From assembly GCF_004193175.1 (NCBI RefSeq), contig NZ_SAUH01000001.1:1033501-1097500 (forward strand): a stretch of 64,000 nt of DNA, given 5' to 3'. The translations under genes and the position numbers were made by a program. Source of the DNA: Streptomyces sp. RFCAC02 (lineage in GTDB: Bacteria; Actinomycetota; Actinomycetes; Streptomycetales; Streptomycetaceae). This document shows positions 8,361-21,844 of this stretch, piece after piece. Under the pieces are notes generated by a model. That model ran no database searches. It worked only from the letters and a program-made list of their open reading frames with translations, and had not been told where the DNA came from. Positions within the stretch are counted from its first letter, which is position 1. Every line of letters starts with the position of its first letter.

Positions 8361-9437
8361 TCAGCACAGGTCGTCGTCCCACCACCAGGCGATCGTGGGG
8401 ACGCGGGGCGGTGCCGCGGCCGGGTCGGCCGGGCGGTCGGCCCACTGGAAGCCGGCGGAGTCGTCGAGCGGGTCGGGCAGACGGCCCCGGCTCAGGTAGC
8501 GCGGCACCATCTGGCCCCACTCCGCGTTGCCGCGGATGCCGTGGCGCAGCCCGTCGAGGTAACTGCGCAGCTCCACGCTGCCGCGCGGCCTGACCCGGGC
8601 CATGAGCCGCAGGAAGCGGTGGAACACCAGGTCGCGGAGCGCCGACGCCGAAACCGCCGCCTCGGAGAGCGACTGGCCGTGCCGCCTGACGAGCACCGTG
8701 TAGATGTTCTGGCCGGTGTGCCCGCGCAGGACCTCCCGGCGGAAGGACTGGCGGTCGTTGTCGAGGGCGGCGACGCAGATCGCCATCTCGGTGAGCGCGC
8801 GGACGGCGGGACTCTCCATCTCCCGGGCCGGCACCTCCAGGCCCGAGGCCAGCTCCAGCATGGCGAACGTCGGCTCACCCCCGGAGGACAGCAGCCGCAT
8901 CCCGAGGAACTCGTCCAGGTCGGGGATGCGGCCCGCCGCCTGGTTGCCGATCTACCAGGTCACACCCGACAGCCAGGCCCGGTGCGCGGCGCCGAACCGG
9001 CGGGCCTGGAGCGGCGTGCCGATGGCGCGGAACCCGGCGACGATCCGCTGCAGGGGCGGGATGAGCCGCTCGCCGCCGGCCGCGGCCGTCGGCCCCTCGA
9101 CGGCCCGCTGGACCCGTCCGGCCAGGGCGGCGAACCGGTCGGGGCGGTCGCTCAGCGGCCCGTTGTCGCAGCGGGCGTCGTCGAACGCGAATCCCCAGTA
9201 GACCCACAGGGCGGTCGCGAGCAGCCGGTCGTCGTCGGCGAACGGAGCGAAGCGGCCGTAGAAGTTGACGCTGTGGGTGGCGATGACCCACCGGCACTCG
9301 GTGTCGTCCGCGCACATCCCCGACGCGCGGATCCAGTCGTCCGCCCGGCGTTCCACCGCGTGGACACGGGGATGGACGGCCGGTTCGAGGGGGCAGTAGA
9401 TCGGCGGCAGTTCGATCTCGGTGTCGGGCGTGATCAA
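8361..9437 (-). pseudogene. Class I terpene synthase interrupted by an in-frame amber codon
   Basis: Both halves lie in one frame and together give a normal length of about 358 residues. The Mg-binding Asp motif is D86-D-A-R-C-D91 (FAFDDARCDN). The second metal triad is N227-D...S231...E235 (NDRQSFRREV), and the RY pair is in VPRYLS. At 8952-8954 a TAG replaces codon 162 within the stretch VTW-stop-IGNQAAGRIPDLDEF, where the family has Gln or Glu. This is a single-base lesion, or a sequencing error. A TTG at 9437 with GGGAGG six bases upstream is the favoured start; an ATG at 9506 is the alternative. An ATG at 8900 could restart only the C-terminal half. The product of an intact enzyme cannot be predicted, though a diterpene is plausible because a prenyl diphosphate synthase gene is divergent from it. 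Confidence 0.85.
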
Positions 9438-9685
9438 GGGTGACCTCCCGAGGCGGTCGTCTCCCGTGTTCTCCCTGAGAGGCTCGGCGCCGGATCCGCC
9501 CGCCATGCGCCGTTATGCGGCTCTTCACCCGATCGGGGAAGCGTGCGCGCCGCCCCCACTGTCGTCCCCCTCCCGGGGGAAACCACGTGGCGTCCTTGCC
9601 AGCGCCGGACGGGGTCCCCTCCAATCGAAGGGACCGCCCGGCGCACGATCGGCCGGATCCGGTGACCCAGGAGAGGGGCCGTCAG

Positions 9686-10743
9686 GTGCCTGCGACCGCA
9701 ACCTCTGTCGACAACGCTCCGGCCGCCGAACACATCCTCGACCGCTGCCGCGGCCTCGTCCGCCCGGCCCTCACCGAATCCCTGGCCCGGCTGCATCCCG
9801 CGACCCGGCGGGCCGCGGCGTACGCGTGCGGCCTCGGCTGCCATCCGGACGGCTCCCCGCCGCCACGCGCGGGGAAGGGAGTGCGCCAGGCGTACGCCGT
9901 CCTCGCGGGCGAGGCCGTGGGCGGCACGGGCGCGTCGGCCGTGCCCGCCGCCGTCGCCGTGGAACTGCTGCACACCTTCAGCCTGGTGCACGACGACATC
10001 ATGGACCGCGACGAGGAACGCCGGCACCGTCCCGCCGTGTGGGAGACGTTCGGCACGGGTCCGGCCGTCCTCACCGGGGACGCGCTGCAGGCGCTCGCCC
10101 TCGAGGTCGTCAGCGACGCGGCGGGCGACCGCACGCCGCACGCGGTGCGGCTCCTGTGCGGCGCGCTGTCCGGGCTGATGCGCGGGCAGGCACAGGACCT
10201 CGAGTTCGAGCGGCGGCCGTTCGACGGCTCGGGAGCGGTCCTGATCGAGGAGTACCGGGCGATGGCGATCGGGAAGACCGGCGCCCTCTTCGGTCGCGCC
10301 GCGGGCTCGGCGCGCTCCTCGCCGGCGGGACGCCCCGCATGGTCGGGGCGTTCACCGAGGCCGGGCGCCTCCTCGGTCTCGCGTTCCAGGCCGTGGACGA
10401 CCTGCTGGGCATCTGGGGCGACCCGCGCAGCACCGGCAAGCCCGCCGGGAGCGACCTGCGCAGCCGCAAGAGGACGCTGCCCGTCGTCATGACGCTCACC
10501 GGCGACACGGCGGCCGCCCGGCACCTCGCCGGCCTGCTCGGGGAGCCGGGCGAGATGACGGAGGAACGCACCCGCCGGGCGGCGGCCGTGATCGAGGAGG
10601 CCGGCGGACGGTCCCGCACCCTGGCCGAAGGGCGCCGTTGCCTCGCCCTCGCGCGGGAGACACTGCTCGATGTCCCGCTGCGTCCCCGCACATGGCGGGA
10701 GCTGACCGCGGTGTCCGACTACCTCGTGGGCCGCACCCGCTGA
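9686..10743 (+). pseudogene. Polyprenyl (probably geranylgeranyl) diphosphate synthase, frameshifted
   Basis: Isoprenyl diphosphate synthase with first Asp-rich motif D103-D-I-M-D107 (LVHDDIMDRD), then RGQAQDLEFE and the GKTGALF segment. Around 10298-10308 the reading frame is lost. The continuation LGALLAGGTPRMVGAFTEAG, the second Asp motif AVDDLLGIWGDP and a normal C-terminus lie in another frame. Adding one C near 10305 would restore about 352 residues (GRAAALGALLAGG). The GTG at 9686 follows GGAGAGGGG at good spacing. DDLLGIWGDP is typical of actinobacterial GGPP/FPP-type synthases in terpenoid clusters. The gene is divergent from the amber-interrupted terpene synthase. True mutation or base-calling error cannot be told apart here. 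Confidence 0.85.
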
Positions 10744-10765
10744 CCACGCGGCGGTCCCGGGCGGT

Positions 10766-12178
10766 TCAGCCCGTGCCCGACCCGGCGCGGAACACGGAAC
10801 GGCCCCCCGACAGGTCCCGCAGGAGCCCCCGCAACTGGCCGGGCATCACGGGGACCCCGAGCAGCACCTCCATCGCGGTACGCGCCAACTGCTCCGTGGA
10901 CACGGTCTCGCGCGCGAGGGCGCGCAGGACGGTGCCCAGCTCCTCCTTGAAGATGTCGACGATCGACAGCTCCGGCGCGAGGCAGCGGACCGACCCCTCG
11001 ATGTTCCCGAACGCCTTGCCGAGAATGGAGATCGCCGGGTTCGTGGCGATGCCGCGGCGCGTGGAGCAGGTGAGGATACGGGTCAGGGTGACGCCGAAGT
11101 CCAGGCTCTCCAGGGAGGCGTCGGCGATGCGGGGCACCAGAGTCGCCATGTCGGCCTCGAAGGCCGCGGGCTGCGCCCAGGGGGTGGCCTGTCCCAGCTC
11201 CGACCACGCCGCCGCGAGGCCGTGGCCGTCGTTCTGCGCGAGATTCAGCAGGATGAGGACGAGCAGCATGCTCGTCCTGCGGTCGACGCGGCCGACCATG
11301 CCCCAGTCGATCACCGTGGCGGGCAGACCGGGAGCGACGAAGGTGTTGCCCGGGTGGGGGTCCGCGTGGAAGAAGCGGTTGATGAAGAAGCCGCGGTAGA
11401 GGAACGACAGCAGCTCCCGGCCGATCGCCGCCCGCTCCTGCCGCCCGAACGCCGCCGGATCCGCCTGGTTGATCGACACGCCGGGCGCCAGGGACTGCAC
11501 CATCGCCCGGGGCTTGACCAGGTGCACGTCGGGGACGGTGAGATGCTCGAAATCGGCGACCAGCCCCTGGGCGCGCCGCATGTTGCGCGCCTCGTTGGTG
11601 AAGTCCAGCTCGGGCTGCATCGCGTCGAAGATGACGCCGAGCATGGCATCGGCGTCGATGACCGAGGAGAAGCGGGGAGCGGCCCGGCCGACGAGGCGGG
11701 CCGCCCTGCGCATCAGGGCCATGTCCTGGAGGACGACGTCCTGCACACCGGGTCGCTGGATCTTCACCACGGCGGCCCGGCCGGAAGGCAGGGTCGCGCG
11801 GTAGACCTGTGCCAGGGAGGCGGCACCCAGCGGCTTGCCCGTGTCGATGTCCGAGAACCGCGCCGTCCAGTCGTCGCCGAACTCGGCCCGGAGCACCGGC
11901 TCGAAGTGGGCGAACGGCAGGATGTCCACACGGTCGTGCAGCTTGGCCAGCTCCGGAATGACGGAGGCCGGGACGATGTCGGGCCGCGTGGACAGGATCT
12001 GCCCCACCTTGATCCAGAAGGGGCCGAGCCGCTCCAGCGACTCACGGATTGCGACGGCCCGTTCCTCCTGGCGCGCCGACCCGCCGGCACCCCGTCGCGG
12101 CCCGAGGACCTGCCTGATCTCCCCCGTGAGGAGATCGCCCAGCACACGGGTGACCGTGCGCAGCCGAGCAGCGCTCAA
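10766..12178 (-). CDS. ABC1/AarF/UbiB-family atypical protein kinase
   Basis: A 470-residue kinase-like protein of the UbiB/ADCK family. The family-specific KxGQ motif is in WIKVGQILSTRPD and the Ala-rich nucleotide loop in LGAASLAQVYRA. VVKIQRPG carries the ATP lysine, FHADPHPGN the catalytic loop and VIDWGMVG the metal-binding Asp. Members act as ATPases that aid isoprenoid-lipid (quinone) metabolism. This species should use menaquinone, so the role here is open. It has no clear C-terminal membrane helices. The neighbouring terpenoid genes are convergent, so a functional link is only suggestive. A repeat-rich small protein gene follows closely upstream on the same strand. Confidence 0.9.
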   Translation of the reverse strand: MSAARLRTVTRVLGDLLTGEIRQVLGPRRGAGGSARQEERAVAIRESLERLGPFWIKVGQILSTRPDIVPASVIPELAKLHDRVDILPFAHFEPVLRAEFGDDWTARFSDIDTGKPLGAASLAQVYRATLPSGRAAVVKIQRPGVQDVVLQDMALMRRAARLVGRAAPRFSSVIDADAMLGVIFDAMQPELDFTNEARNMRRAQGLVADFEHLTVPDVHLVKPRAMVQSLAPGVSINQADPAAFGRQERAAIGRELLSFLYRGFFINRFFHADPHPGNTFVAPGLPATVIDWGMVGRVDRRTSMLLVLILLNLAQNDGHGLAAAWSELGQATPWAQPAAFEADMATLVPRIADASLESLDFGVTLTRILTCSTRRGIATNPAISILGKAFGNIEGSVRCLAPELSIVDIFKEELGTVLRALARETVSTEQLARTAMEVLLGVPVMPGQLRGLLRDLSGGRSVFRAGSGTG

Positions 12179-12213
12179 GTCCGGGCCGCCTCATGAGGGT
12201 GGGTGGGGGACCG

Positions 12214-12603
12214 TCAGGACCTGGCGTCCTCGGCGACCTCGGAGTTGACCGAGCGGATCAGGGCCGTGAGGGTCTCCACCCGGTCCACCAGTTCGTCCCA
12301 GCGCGCCGCGTCACGGGCACGCTCCCGATCGCGCTCGTGCCAGCGCCTGTCCCGGTCGTGCCGGTCGCGGTCACGGTCGTGCCGGTCACGGTCGTGATCG
12401 CGGTCCCAGTGCCGGTCGCGGTCACGGTCGCGGTCCCCGTCGTGGTGGTCGCGGTGGTCGTGCCGGTCCCGGTCCCAGTGCCGGTCGCGCTCACGCCGGT
12501 CGCGGTACCTGCCGTGGTCGATGACCTCGTCGAAGGCTTCCTTGATCTCGTCGGCGACACCGCCGACGAGATCCCGCATCGTGTCGCTGAGACTCTTGGC
12601 CAT
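12214..12603 (-). CDS. Small Arg/Asp/His-rich low-complexity protein
   Basis: A 129-residue protein. Residues 1-33 (SDTMRDLVGGVADEIKEAFDEVIDHG) form an amphipathic helix. Residues 34-95 consist almost entirely of Arg, Asp, His and Trp in DRDRHWDRD-like repeats. The C-terminal helix (ARWDELVDRVETLTALIRSVNSEV) resembles a short coiled coil. No known domain. The highly charged central tract could bind metal, RNA or membrane surfaces, but nothing in the sequence decides this. It lies immediately upstream of the UbiB-like kinase on the same strand. The ATG at 12603 is the only good start. Similar proteins occur in streptomycetes, from memory of the family. Confidence 0.65.
   Translation of the reverse strand: MAKSLSDTMRDLVGGVADEIKEAFDEVIDHGRYRDRRERDRHWDRDRHDHRDHHDGDRDRDRDRHWDRDHDRDRHDRDRDRHDRDRRWHERDRERARDAARWDELVDRVETLTALIRSVNSEVAEDARS
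12328..12516. repeat. Imperfect GC-rich short tandem repeats inside a coding region
   Basis: Degenerate repetition of units such as CGGTCGCGGTCACGG and CCGGTCCCAGTG encodes the Arg/Asp/His tract. Length variation between strains would be expected. Confidence 0.7.
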
Positions 12604-12692
12604 GTCCTCTGCTCCATTCAGCCCGTGCGCAGACGATTCCCACGACAGGAGCAGCGGTACGAAGCGGACAAGAGGCGCCTAATAGGACAGAT

Positions 12693-13106
12693 TTACACAC
12701 TTGCGACCGGTGTGGTGGGCGCACCCCTGTCCACCGGTGCGGGCAGGACCGTCAGGTCGGCCGCGTGGTCCGCCAGCCAGGCGAGGACCGCGCCGTGCTC
12801 CGCCGGCGTCGCGCCGCACATGTCGGCGGTCTCCGTCAGGACACCCGTGACCTGGTGCGTCAGGACGAGTTCCCTGATGCTGCGCCAGCCCGGCCGCTCC
12901 TCGACCGGCGACGCCGGATCGACCAGGTCCACGACCGTGCCGGTGACGCGGATGCCGCGCTCCCGCGCGTACGCCTCGAGCCGCGCCACCTCCGCCTCCC
13001 GGGGCGGCCCGGGAACGCAGAGATAGAGGACGACGGCCGGGCGGCGGCGCAGTCCGGACGCGGCGTCTGCGATACGGCGGCGGCGTTCCCTCTCGGCACG
13101 GGGCAC
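12693..13106 (-). CDS. Hypothetical protein, resolvase-like fold possible
   Basis: A 137-residue protein starting at GTG 13106, chosen because GGAGG ends five bases upstream; the frame is open further upstream without a better start. After a basic N-terminus (RAERERRRRIADAASGL) comes AVVLYLCVPGPPREAEVARLEAYARERGIRVTG. The spacing recalls the first strand and helix of serine-recombinase catalytic domains, but the catalytic serine motif (R-x-S) is replaced by CVPG. Recombinase activity is therefore unlikely. The rest reads WRSIRELVLTHQVTGVLTETADMCGA. Function unknown. It stands alone between the repeat protein and chorismate mutase genes. Confidence 0.6.
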   Translation of the reverse strand: MPRAERERRRRIADAASGLRRRPAVVLYLCVPGPPREAEVARLEAYARERGIRVTGTVVDLVDPASPVEERPGWRSIRELVLTHQVTGVLTETADMCGATPAEHGAVLAWLADHAADLTVLPAPVDRGAPTTPVASV

Positions 13107-13207
13107 CGTGCCCTCCTTCGCTCGGCGGCTCCGCGGACGGCGGACCCTCGGGAGGACATTGTGACCGATCACTCACGCGCCGCGACGCGGTGGCGCGCGC
13201 CGGACGC

Positions 13208-13546
13208 TCAGCCCGCGCCGCCCTCCCCCGCCGCCGGACGGCGGCCCGCCAGCGTCTCGTGGTGGCGGATCACCTCGGCGATGACGAAGTTCAGCAGCTT
13301 CTCCGCGAACGCCGGGTCCAGCTTGGCGTTCTCGGCGAGCTGGCGCAGCCGCGCGATCTGGCGCGCCTCACGCGCCGGGTCGGCGGCCGGCAGGGCGTGC
13401 TCCGCCTTCAGACGCCCCACCTTCTGCGTGCACTTGAACCGTTCGGCGAGCATGTGGACGACGGCGGCGTCGATGTTGTCGATGCTGTCACGCAGCGCGG
13501 ACAGCTCCGCGGACACGGACTCGTCGAGATCGGTACTGCTGTTCAT
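13208..13546 (-). CDS. Chorismate mutase (AroQ type)
   Basis: A 112-residue all-helical chorismate mutase that converts chorismate to prephenate, the first step to Phe and Tyr. Conserved positions include LRDSIDNIDAAVVHMLAERF, the Lys/Arg cluster CTQKVGRLKAEH, then PAREARQIARLRQLAENA and FAEKLLNFVIAEVIRHHE. No signal peptide, so cytosolic. It lies downstream of gltBD on the same strand but is separated from it by a strong terminator hairpin (13613-13648), so it probably has its own promoter. Length and composition match the stand-alone actinobacterial enzyme. Confidence 0.9.
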   Translation of the reverse strand: MNSSTDLDESVSAELSALRDSIDNIDAAVVHMLAERFKCTQKVGRLKAEHALPAADPAREARQIARLRQLAENAKLDPAFAEKLLNFVIAEVIRHHETLAGRRPAAGEGGAG

Positions 13547-13612
13547 GGGTCCACCCTATGCGGCCCGCGCACCGGCGTGGCGGCCGCGGCAGGAACGGGC
13601 GCGGGACAGCAC

Positions 13613-13648
13613 GACGCCCGCCCTCACGGTCGGGGAAGGGCGGGCGTC
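13613..13648 (-). terminator. Terminator of the gltBD operon
   Basis: Perfect 12-bp GC-rich stem (13613-13624 with 13637-13648) with a 12-base loop, about 50 bp after the gltD stop. Confidence 0.75.
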
Positions 13649-13698
13649 GATGTGTCCGCACGGCTCTGTACGGCACGCTGGGGGTCGCCCCCGGCCGG

Positions 13699-15151
13699 TC
13701 AGACCGCCAGGGCGCGGTCGGTCGGCCGGACCGGGTACGGCAGGGTGGACTCGCCGGTCAGGTAACGGTCCACACCGCGGGCGGCGGCGCGCCCCTCGGC
13801 GATGGCCCACACGATCAGCGACTGGCCGCGTCCGGCGTCACCGGCGACGAAGACACCGTCCACGTTGGTGGCGTAGGAGGCGTCCCGCGCGACATTGCCG
13901 CGCGCGTCCAGTTCGAGACCGAACTGCTGCACCAGGCCGTTCTCCTGGTCGGTGCCGGTGAAGCCCATCGCCAGCGTGACGAGCTGCGCCGGGATCTTCC
14001 GCTCGGTGCCGGGCAGCGGCGTCAGCTTCCCGTCCACGAACTCGACCTCGACCAGGTGCAGCCACTGGACGTTGCCGTCCTCGTCGCCCTCGAAGTGCGT
14101 GGTCGACACGGAGTAGACCCGCTCGCCGCCCTCCTCGTGCGCCGAGGTGACCTTGAAGGTCATCGGCATCGTCGGCCACGGCTGGTGCGCGGGCCGGTCG
14201 GTACCCGGCTGCGGCATGATCTCCAGCTGCGTGACGGACGCGGCGCCCTGCCGGTGCGCGGTGCCGACGCAGTCGGCGCCGGTGTCGCCGCCGCCGATGA
14301 CGACCACGTGCTTGCCCTCGGCGGTGATCGGCGAGGAGACGAGGTCGCCCTCCTGCACCTTGTTGGAGAGCGGCAGGTACTCCATCGCCTGGTGCACGCC
14401 GTTCAGCTCGCGGCCGGGGACGGGCAGGTCGCGCGCGGTGGTGGCGCCGGCCGCGATGACGACCGCGTCGTACCGCTTGCGCAGCCTGGCGGCGTCGATG
14501 TCACGGCCGATCTCCACGCCGGTGCGGAACTTGGTGCCCTCGGCCCGCATCTGCTCGATGCGGCGGTTCAGATGCCGCTTCTCCATCTTGAACGCCGGGA
14601 TGCCGTAGCGCAGCAGACCGCCGATCCGGTCCGCGCGCTCGTACACGGCGACGGTGTGGCCCGCGCGCGTGAGCTGCTGCGCGGCGGCGAGCCCCGAGGG
14701 ACCCGAGCCGATGACGGCCACCGTCTTGCCGGACAGGCGCTGGGGCGGCTGCGGGGTGACCGCGCCGGCCTCCCACGCCTTGTCGATGATGGTGACCTCG
14801 ACGTTCTTGATGGTCACCGGCGGCTGGTTGATGCCGAGCACGCACGCCGACTCGCAGGGCGCCGGGCACAGGCGCCCGGTGAACTCGGGGAAGTTGTTCG
14901 TCGCGTGCAGCCGCTCGCTGGCCGCGGCCCAGTCCCCGCGGTACGCGTAGTCGTTCCACTCGGGGATGAGGTTGCCGAGCGGACAGCCGTTGTGGCAGAA
15001 CGGCACGCCGCAGTCCATGCAGCGGCCGGCCTGCTTGCTGATGACGGGCAGCAGCGAACCGGGGACGTAGACCTCGTTCCAGTCGCGCACGCGCTCCTCG
15101 ACGGGACGGGACGCGGCGGTCTCGCGCGCGGTGGTGAGAAAGCCCTTCGGG

Positions 15152-15159
<8 letters not shown>
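13699..15159 (-). CDS. gltD: Glutamate synthase small subunit
   Basis: A 486-residue FAD-dependent beta subunit of NADPH-GOGAT. It passes electrons from NADPH to the large subunit, which makes two glutamates from glutamine and 2-oxoglutarate. N-terminal [4Fe-4S] cysteines: [13 protein letters not shown] and [12 protein letters not shown] site: [26 protein letters not shown] site: [23 protein letters not shown]-terminal FAD segment: [19 protein letters not shown]. Full length. Its ATG overlaps the gltB stop by eight bases, so translation is coupled. Confidence 0.97.
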
Positions 15160-19708
<4,549 letters not shown>

Positions 19709-20118
19709 CGGCTCTCCCGTCGTCGTCTTGGCTTGTTGCTTGGCTCCGAGGGACGACGTTGGCCCTGGTTCATGCGTAAATTTTCGTGCAGGTTACACGA
19801 TGTCCCGGTTCCCGGGAAGCGGATACTGGGGTCCGCCATACGGACTCGCGGCTGCGTCGCCGTGCCGGAATGGGCGGTTGTGCCCGCCTCGCACCTCGGA
19901 GTGAGGCGCGGATCACCGCTCGCGGGCCACCGGAGCTATTCCCGGTGACGCGGAGCCGAAACCCGCGGGAAACATTCTCACCGGGACGGATCGCCAGGAC
20001 GCACAGCGCGCACGGCGCGCCCGTTATTCCCGCTTCGGGGGAAGTCTCCCCGGTGCATTTCTCCGGCAGTGGGCGGGATGCCCGGCGTGGGCGGAACGAC
20101 CCGATCGGACGTGCGCCG
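19709..20118. other. 410-bp intergenic region upstream of gltB
   Basis: No plausible gene on either strand. The part next to gltB (19720-19800) is noticeably less GC-rich and holds the GlnR-like box and presumably the gltB promoter. The part near 20118 carries the 3' flank of the VIT-family gene with only weak hairpins. Confidence 0.6.
19781..19796 (-). promoter_or_regulatory. GlnR-like binding site upstream of gltB
   Basis: On the minus strand the sequence reads GTAAC, six bases, GAAAA. This matches the actinobacterial GlnR consensus gTnAC-n6-GaAAc in nine of ten fixed positions. It lies 73-88 bp upstream of the gltB ATG in an AT-richer island. GlnR control of gltB is known in some actinomycetes; here it is inferred. 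Confidence 0.45.
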
Positions 20119-20823
20119 CTACTCCAGCGCGGTGCCGAAGAGCGCGCCGAGCCCGTAGGTGACGCCGGCCGCCGCGGCGCCCAGGACGAGCTGCCGCAGC
20201 CCGCTGAACCACCACGGGCGGGCCGTCAGCCGGGCGACGACCGCGCCGCACAGGAAGAGCCCGACGAGCGCCACGGCGACCGCCGGCCACAGGGCCGTGG
20301 CGCCGAGCAGGTAGGGCAGGAGGGGCAGGACCGCGCCCACCGCGAAGGAGCCGAAGGACGAGACGGCGGCGACGGTGGGGGACGGCAGGTCGCCCGGATC
20401 GACGCCCAGCTCCTCGCGGGCGTGGATCTCCAGGGCCTGTTCGGGGTCGGCGGAGAGCTGGCGGGCGACCTCGCGGGCCAGCTCGGGCTCGACGCCGCGC
20501 CGGATGTAGACGTCGGTGAGCTCCGCCAGCTCGTCGGCGGGGTGCCGGCGCAGCTCCCGTCGTTCGACCTCTATCTCGGCCTCCACCAGCTCGCGCTGGG
20601 AGGCGACGGAGGTGTACTCGCCGGCCGCCATGGAGAACGCGCCGGCCGCGAGCCCGGCGAGGCCCGCGACCGCGACGGCGCGGGAGGACGCCGAGCTGCC
20701 GGCGACGCCGGCGATGAGGCCGAGGTTGGAGACCAGGCCGTCCATGGCTCCGAACACGGAGGGGCGGAGCCAGCCGCCGTTCACGTCGCGGTGGCTGTGG
20801 TGCGCTTCGGCGGAGACGGACAC
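20119..20823 (-). CDS. VIT1/CCC1-family membrane protein
   Basis: A 234-residue membrane protein of the vacuolar iron transporter/Nodulin-21 family, implicated in Fe/Mn export in bacteria. The hallmark N-terminal region is LRPSVFGAMDGLVSNLGLIAGVAGS followed by GLAGLAAGAFSMAAGEYTSVASQ. The charged cytosolic helix EIEVERRELRRHPADELAEL... lies before three C-terminal membrane helices, the last ending LGALFGTALE. The Asp, Met and Glu residues typical of metal passage (AMDGL, SMAAGEY) are present. It lies eight bases upstream of lgt's stop-proximal end on the same strand, but on the downstream side, so lgt and this gene may be cotranscribed. Confidence 0.88.
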   Translation of the reverse strand: MSVSAEAHHSHRDVNGGWLRPSVFGAMDGLVSNLGLIAGVAGSSASSRAVAVAGLAGLAAGAFSMAAGEYTSVASQRELVEAEIEVERRELRRHPADELAELTDVYIRRGVEPELAREVARQLSADPEQALEIHAREELGVDPGDLPSPTVAAVSSFGSFAVGAVLPLLPYLLGATALWPAVAVALVGLFLCGAVVARLTARPWWFSGLRQLVLGAAAAGVTYGLGALFGTALE

Positions 20824-20830
20824 GGCAGGA

Positions 20831-21844
20831 TCAGGCGGGCTTCACGGACGCCGGGTCGGCGTCGCCGTCCCCGGCTCCGGCCTTGGTCGCGGTGACGGTC
20901 TCGGCATCGGCCGGGGTGCCGTCGCCCTCCGGATCCCCCCGCTTCGCGAAGTCGACGGTCCGCTCCGTGCCCTCGGCGGTGTCCGCCGCCGGGTCGTCCG
21001 CCGCCCCGGCGGCACCGTCCGGCGCGTCGGTACCGGCGTCGGGCTCGACCGCCTCCTCACGGCCCGGCACCCGCCGGGCCGACACGACCAGGTAGACGAC
21101 GGCCGCGGCGAAGACGAAGACGGACGTCCACTCGTTCAGGCGCAGGCCGAGGATGTGGTGCGCCTCGTCGATCCGGATGGACTCGATCCAGAACCGGCCG
21201 GCCGTGTACGCCGCGACGTAGAGGGCGAACGCCCGCCCGTGCCCGAGCCGGAACCTGCGGTCGGCCCACAGCACCAGCGCCCCCACGCCCAGGCACCACA
21301 GCGACTCGTACAGGAAGGTGGGGTGGAAGGTCCCGCTGTCGAGGCCGTTGTCGATCTCGACGGCCCACGGCAGGTCCGTGGGGCGGCCGTACAGCTCCTG
21401 GTTGAACCAGTTGCCCCAGCGGCCGATGGCCTGGGCGAAGGCGATGCCGGGGGCGATGGCGTCGGCCATGGGCGGCAGGGCGATGCCCCGGCGGCGGCAC
21501 GCGACCCACACGCCGAGGGCGCCGCCGGCGATGGCGCCCCAGATGCCGATGCCGCCGTCCCAGATCTTGAACGCGTCGACCCAGTCGCGGCCCTCGCCGA
21601 AGTAGAGCTGGTGGTCGGTGACGACGTGGTAGACACGTGCGCCGACGAGCCCGGACGGGACCGCCCAGACGGCGATGTCGGCGACCGTCCCCTGCCTGCC
21701 TCCCCGTTCGACCCAGCGCCTGCCGCCGAGCCAGATGGCGAGGAAGACGCCGATGATGATGCACAGCGCGTACCCACGCAGCGGCAGCGGTCCGAGGTGG
21801 ATCTCGCTCTCGCCGGGGCTGGGAATCGAGGCCAGGATCTCCAT
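20831..21844 (-). CDS. lgt: Prolipoprotein diacylglyceryl transferase
   Basis: A 337-residue membrane enzyme that transfers diacylglycerol from phosphatidylglycerol to the lipobox cysteine of prolipoproteins. Signature GRWGNWFNQELYG (HGRxGNFxNxE class), upstream AGARVYHVVTDHQLYF and the membrane segments YALCIIIGVFLAIWLGG and GGIGIWGAIAGGALGVW. The acidic, Ala/Asp-rich C-terminal tail (about 70 residues) is typical of actinobacterial Lgt. The ATG at 21844 (EILASIPSPGESEIHLG) is preferred over an open upstream extension of low-complexity residues. It would process lipoproteins such as the sugar-binding protein at 47361. Confidence 0.95.
   Translation of the reverse strand: MEILASIPSPGESEIHLGPLPLRGYALCIIIGVFLAIWLGGRRWVERGGRQGTVADIAVWAVPSGLVGARVYHVVTDHQLYFGEGRDWVDAFKIWDGGIGIWGAIAGGALGVWVACRRRGIALPPMADAIAPGIAFAQAIGRWGNWFNQELYGRPTDLPWAVEIDNGLDSGTFHPTFLYESLWCLGVGALVLWADRRFRLGHGRAFALYVAAYTAGRFWIESIRIDEAHHILGLRLNEWTSVFVFAAAVVYLVVSARRVPGREEAVEPDAGTDAPDGAAGAADDPAADTAEGTERTVDFAKRGDPEGDGTPADAETVTATKAGAGDGDADPASVKPA

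Noticed and set aside
9613..9635. GGTCCC...GGGACC inverted repeat before the prenyl synthase
   Set aside because: Six-base arms with an 11-base gap are too weak in this GC context to claim an operator.
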